The translations under genes and the position numbers were made by a program. Under the pieces are notes generated by a model. The model was not told the origin of the DNA, searched no databases, and worked only from the letters and a program-made list of their open reading frames with translations. DNA of 17,538 nucleotides, from positions 1-17,538 of the forward strand of contig JBAPLS010000013.1 in NCBI GenBank assembly GCA_037083765.1, written 5' to 3'. The stretch is from Dasytiphilus stammeri_B (GTDB lineage Bacteria > Pseudomonadota > Gammaproteobacteria > Enterobacterales > Enterobacteriaceae). Shown in pieces: positions 15,839-17,538 of the stretch (position 1 is the first letter of the stretch; each line of letters starts with the position of its first letter).

Positions 15839-16636
15839 ATGAATCACAAAATAAGATTAAGCGGATGGTGGATAGTTGTATCTATAATAATAGGAACTAT
15901 TCCAGTAGTCCCGGCTGCATCATTAAATATTTGGCCAATTGATCCCATTATTGAATGTAATGATAATAATACCTTATTATGGTTAGAAAATTTGGATAAA
16001 AATGATATTTTATTACAAATACGAATTTTTCGCTGGAAACAAAAAGATAATAAATACCTTCTAGAAAAACAGAATGAGATAGGAGTTAGTCCACCAATAG
16101 TATTAATTTCCTCTGCACAAAAACAACTAATACGTTTAGTTAAGATAATAGCTCCTTCTAAATATGAGGAAAAAGCATATCGTATAGTTATTGATGAAAT
16201 TCCTCGCGTAAATAATTATAAAGAAAATGTTCAAAAACAAAACATCGAATTAAAATTCAAAATGCGTTATTCTATCCCATTATTTGTGTATGGTTCTAAC
16301 ATAAAATCTCCATCAGATATTTTACATCCTATCAAGAAAAATTGGATGCTTTCTCCTCCTAAATTACATTATTTCATTCTTAATGAAAAAGATAAAAATT
16401 ACTTACATATTCGTAATGAAGGAAACGTACATGCTAAACTCAGTGAAGTATACTTAGAAGATAATAAAAATAAATATTTGGTAAGTGATGGATTACTCGG
16501 TTATGTCCTACCAGGCAATGAAATTATTTTTCCAATTTCTGACTCGTTAAGAGGAATAAAAATATTAACGGCTCAGATCAATGATCGACCAGAAATTGAG
16601 ACTATTCCCTTATTAAATTTTGTTGAAAAAACATAA
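15839..16636 (+). CDS. Periplasmic pilus chaperone, CsuC-like (PapD family, archaic type)
   Basis: Chaperones of this family bind pilin subunits in the periplasm, complete their fold by donor-strand complementation and deliver them to the usher. The protein has 265 residues. Residues 1-27 are a signal peptide (hydrophobic core IVVSIIIGTIPVV, cleavage near PAA). The first immunoglobulin-like domain reads SLNIWPIDPIIECND, LLWLENLDKNDILLQIRIFR, VSPPIVLI, KQLIRLV and YRIVIDEIP; the linker region has FKMRYSIPLFVYG, a close match to the FQMRYSIPLFAYG I recall for Acinetobacter CsuC. A second domain follows with LHIRNEGNVHAKLSEVYLED and GYVLPGNEIIFPI. An usher gene would normally come next, but only 25 readable bases remain before the ambiguous block. 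Family assignment is strong. Confidence 0.85.
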   Translation: MNHKIRLSGWWIVVSIIIGTIPVVPAASLNIWPIDPIIECNDNNTLLWLENLDKNDILLQIRIFRWKQKDNKYLLEKQNEIGVSPPIVLISSAQKQLIRLVKIIAPSKYEEKAYRIVIDEIPRVNNYKENVQKQNIELKFKMRYSIPLFVYGSNIKSPSDILHPIKKNWMLSPPKLHYFILNEKDKNYLHIRNEGNVHAKLSEVYLEDNKNKYLVSDGLLGYVLPGNEIIFPISDSLRGIKILTAQINDRPEIETIPLLNFVEKT

Positions 16637-16661
16637 TTTGTCCATATATTACGACGTCACT

Positions 16662-16710
16662 NNNNNNNNCNTNGCNNNANTANNNNNNTNTNNNTNATTN
16701 NNACTNCTNN
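16662..16710. other. Ambiguous-base block at a sequence join
   Basis: This 49-base block mixes N with scattered called bases. It is not a run of pure N such as a scaffold gap, but looks like a consensus of conflicting or low-quality reads. Composition and coding character change across it: AT-rich bacterial genes to the left, less AT-rich non-bacterial-looking DNA to the right. Confidence 0.95.
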
Positions 16711-16920
16711 CTTTGAACTCTGCTAGTGAGCTACGCTACCCAAGGTATTTTTAAGATAAAGCCCGACAGGTATTTTGTGAACATCCCTTTTGAAATAATC
16801 ATTCATTGTAACTATCTTAAGGATTAATTGTGACCACCACCATTCCTAACTGTTTAATAAATTAAGTAACATCGATCTCGTCTTTTTCCTATTTTAATAG
16901 TTTAGGGGACCTTCAGTCCG

Positions 16921-16954
16921 AGGGTGAAGCATTCGGATAAGTGAATGCCACCCT
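16921..16954. repeat. Imperfect inverted repeat in the host-like DNA
   Basis: AGGGTG and GCATTC (separated by AA) on the left pair with GAATGC and CACCCT on the right around an eight-base loop: twelve pairs with one two-base bulge. A second CACCCT follows as a direct repeat at 16959-16964. It may be part of a transposon end or a SINE. Confidence 0.5.
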
Positions 16955-17318
16955 GTGCACCCTCAGTGCCAATTTTTGGGAGCCTTTTCTTAGGCTCAGA
17001 ATCTTAGCCAAGTTGACATACACGAACCACACAGTTAGCATTCCATTTAACTTGACTTGGTATAATTTTGGGTTCATGAACTAACTTAGTTGATCTTGAC
17101 TTAATAATTTGACTGAGTGACGATAGTTAATTGATAGGTTCCTTTTTGGAGTAATTGACATTAACGGAATGCCACATGATCCCAATAGATTCATACAAAA
17201 AGATAACCAAGGGCTATATTTTTGGATTATCTCTTGACCTGGCGAAGGCGCCGAATTCTAGAAAAATAGGTATTAAATCAAAAAGAGAAGTAAAGCCCAA
17301 GATACTTTTCTTGACAAT

Positions 17319-17528
17319 ATGTTAATTAAGAAAATCTGGAGAGAAAAAGTCATACCTGAGGAACGGAAAAGGGGTGACATTGTAACGGTACATAAAAAAT
17401 GTGACCAACAACTGTGCAGAAATTATCGAAGAATTTTTTTTACTAACACCACCTACAAAATCTTGTCTACGTTGATACACAGAAGACTGACAAATGAGTC
17501 GAAGGATATTATAGGGCAGTGTACCTAG
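17319..17528 (+). mobile_element. Degenerate non-LTR retrotransposon reverse-transcriptase fragment
   Basis: The reading frame resembles the N-terminal edge of the reverse-transcriptase domain of animal LINE elements: KKIWREKVIPEERKRGDIV, then HKKCDQQLCRNYRRI and TYKILSTLIHRRL, ending DIIGQC. In typical elements the blocks read IW-E--IPE-W--G-I, KKGD---C-NYRGI, YKI-S-IL--RL and IIG--Q-GFR. Here the Trp of PEEW, the Gly of KKGD and the Gly of NYRGI are replaced, and a TAG at 17526 interrupts the frame just where GFR should follow. The frame stays open upstream (about 17301) with no start needed. It is a dead fragment; I do not assign a clade. Such elements are not bacterial. Confidence 0.75.
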
Positions 17529-17538
17529 GAGGATCTAT

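Larger units (their letters stand above)
16711..17538. other. Probable host (animal) DNA, not symbiont chromosome
   Basis: These 828 bases hold no bacterial-type gene, no ribosome binding site context and no sign of a pilus usher. GC is visibly higher than in the flanking symbiont DNA. What can be seen is a tRNA-like A-box trace on the minus strand (16723-16733), an imperfect inverted repeat (16921-16954), unassignable sequence up to about 17300, and a decayed LINE reverse-transcriptase fragment from 17319. These are eukaryotic repeat features, so the simplest reading is host DNA joined to the contig. Confidence 0.75.

Overview
This window is a stretch of an AT-rich, eroded gammaproteobacterial chromosome joined at its right end to DNA that looks animal, probably insect. 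Most proteins match Escherichia coli orthologues nearly end to end and at almost the same length (yidC, mnmE, xseB, ispA, epmB, efp, epmA, orn, mutL, miaA, hflK, hflC). Third codon positions and intergenic DNA are strongly AT-biased, long A tracts are common, several genes expected between retained neighbours are gone, and one gene (nnr) is a clear decaying pseudogene. This fits a reduced genome of an insect-associated Enterobacterales symbiont. I cannot name the species from the sequence.

Layout. Positions 1-3157 hold the rnpA-side cluster yidD (3' end only), yidC, mnmE: membrane protein insertion and tRNA wobble-uridine modification. Positions 3242-4380 hold xseB-ispA with a 4-nt ATGA overlap, without the dxs that follows in E. 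coli. From 4388 to 15028 the order follows the E. coli 94-95 min region: epmB (minus strand) divergent from efp, then epmA, orn, tRNA-Gly(GCC), nnr (broken), mutL, miaA, hflK, hflC. The E. coli genes psd/rsgA, tsaE/amiB and hfq/hflX are missing exactly where they would lie, leaving gaps of about 206, 168 and 362 bases.

Functions. EF-P and both enzymes that make and attach its beta-lysine are clustered, so the polyproline translation-rescue system looks complete to the beta-lysyl step. MnmE and MiaA modify tRNA, Orn finishes RNA decay, MutL belongs to mismatch repair, IspA makes farnesyl diphosphate, YidC inserts membrane proteins, and HflK/HflC form the complex that surrounds the protease FtsH.

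Positions 15100-16636 are accessory: a secreted spore-coat-U-domain pilin and a CsuC-like periplasmic chaperone, the start of an archaic (Csu/sigma-type) chaperone-usher pilus cluster. The usher and tip adhesin would be expected next, but the sequence runs into an ambiguous block (16662-16710) and then into less AT-rich DNA with a tRNA-like SINE promoter trace and a decayed LINE reverse-transcriptase fragment. That join is most simply an assembly chimera of symbiont and host DNA. The most interesting biology is the retained pilus locus in such a reduced genome; the right-hand 0.9 kb should not be treated as bacterial.
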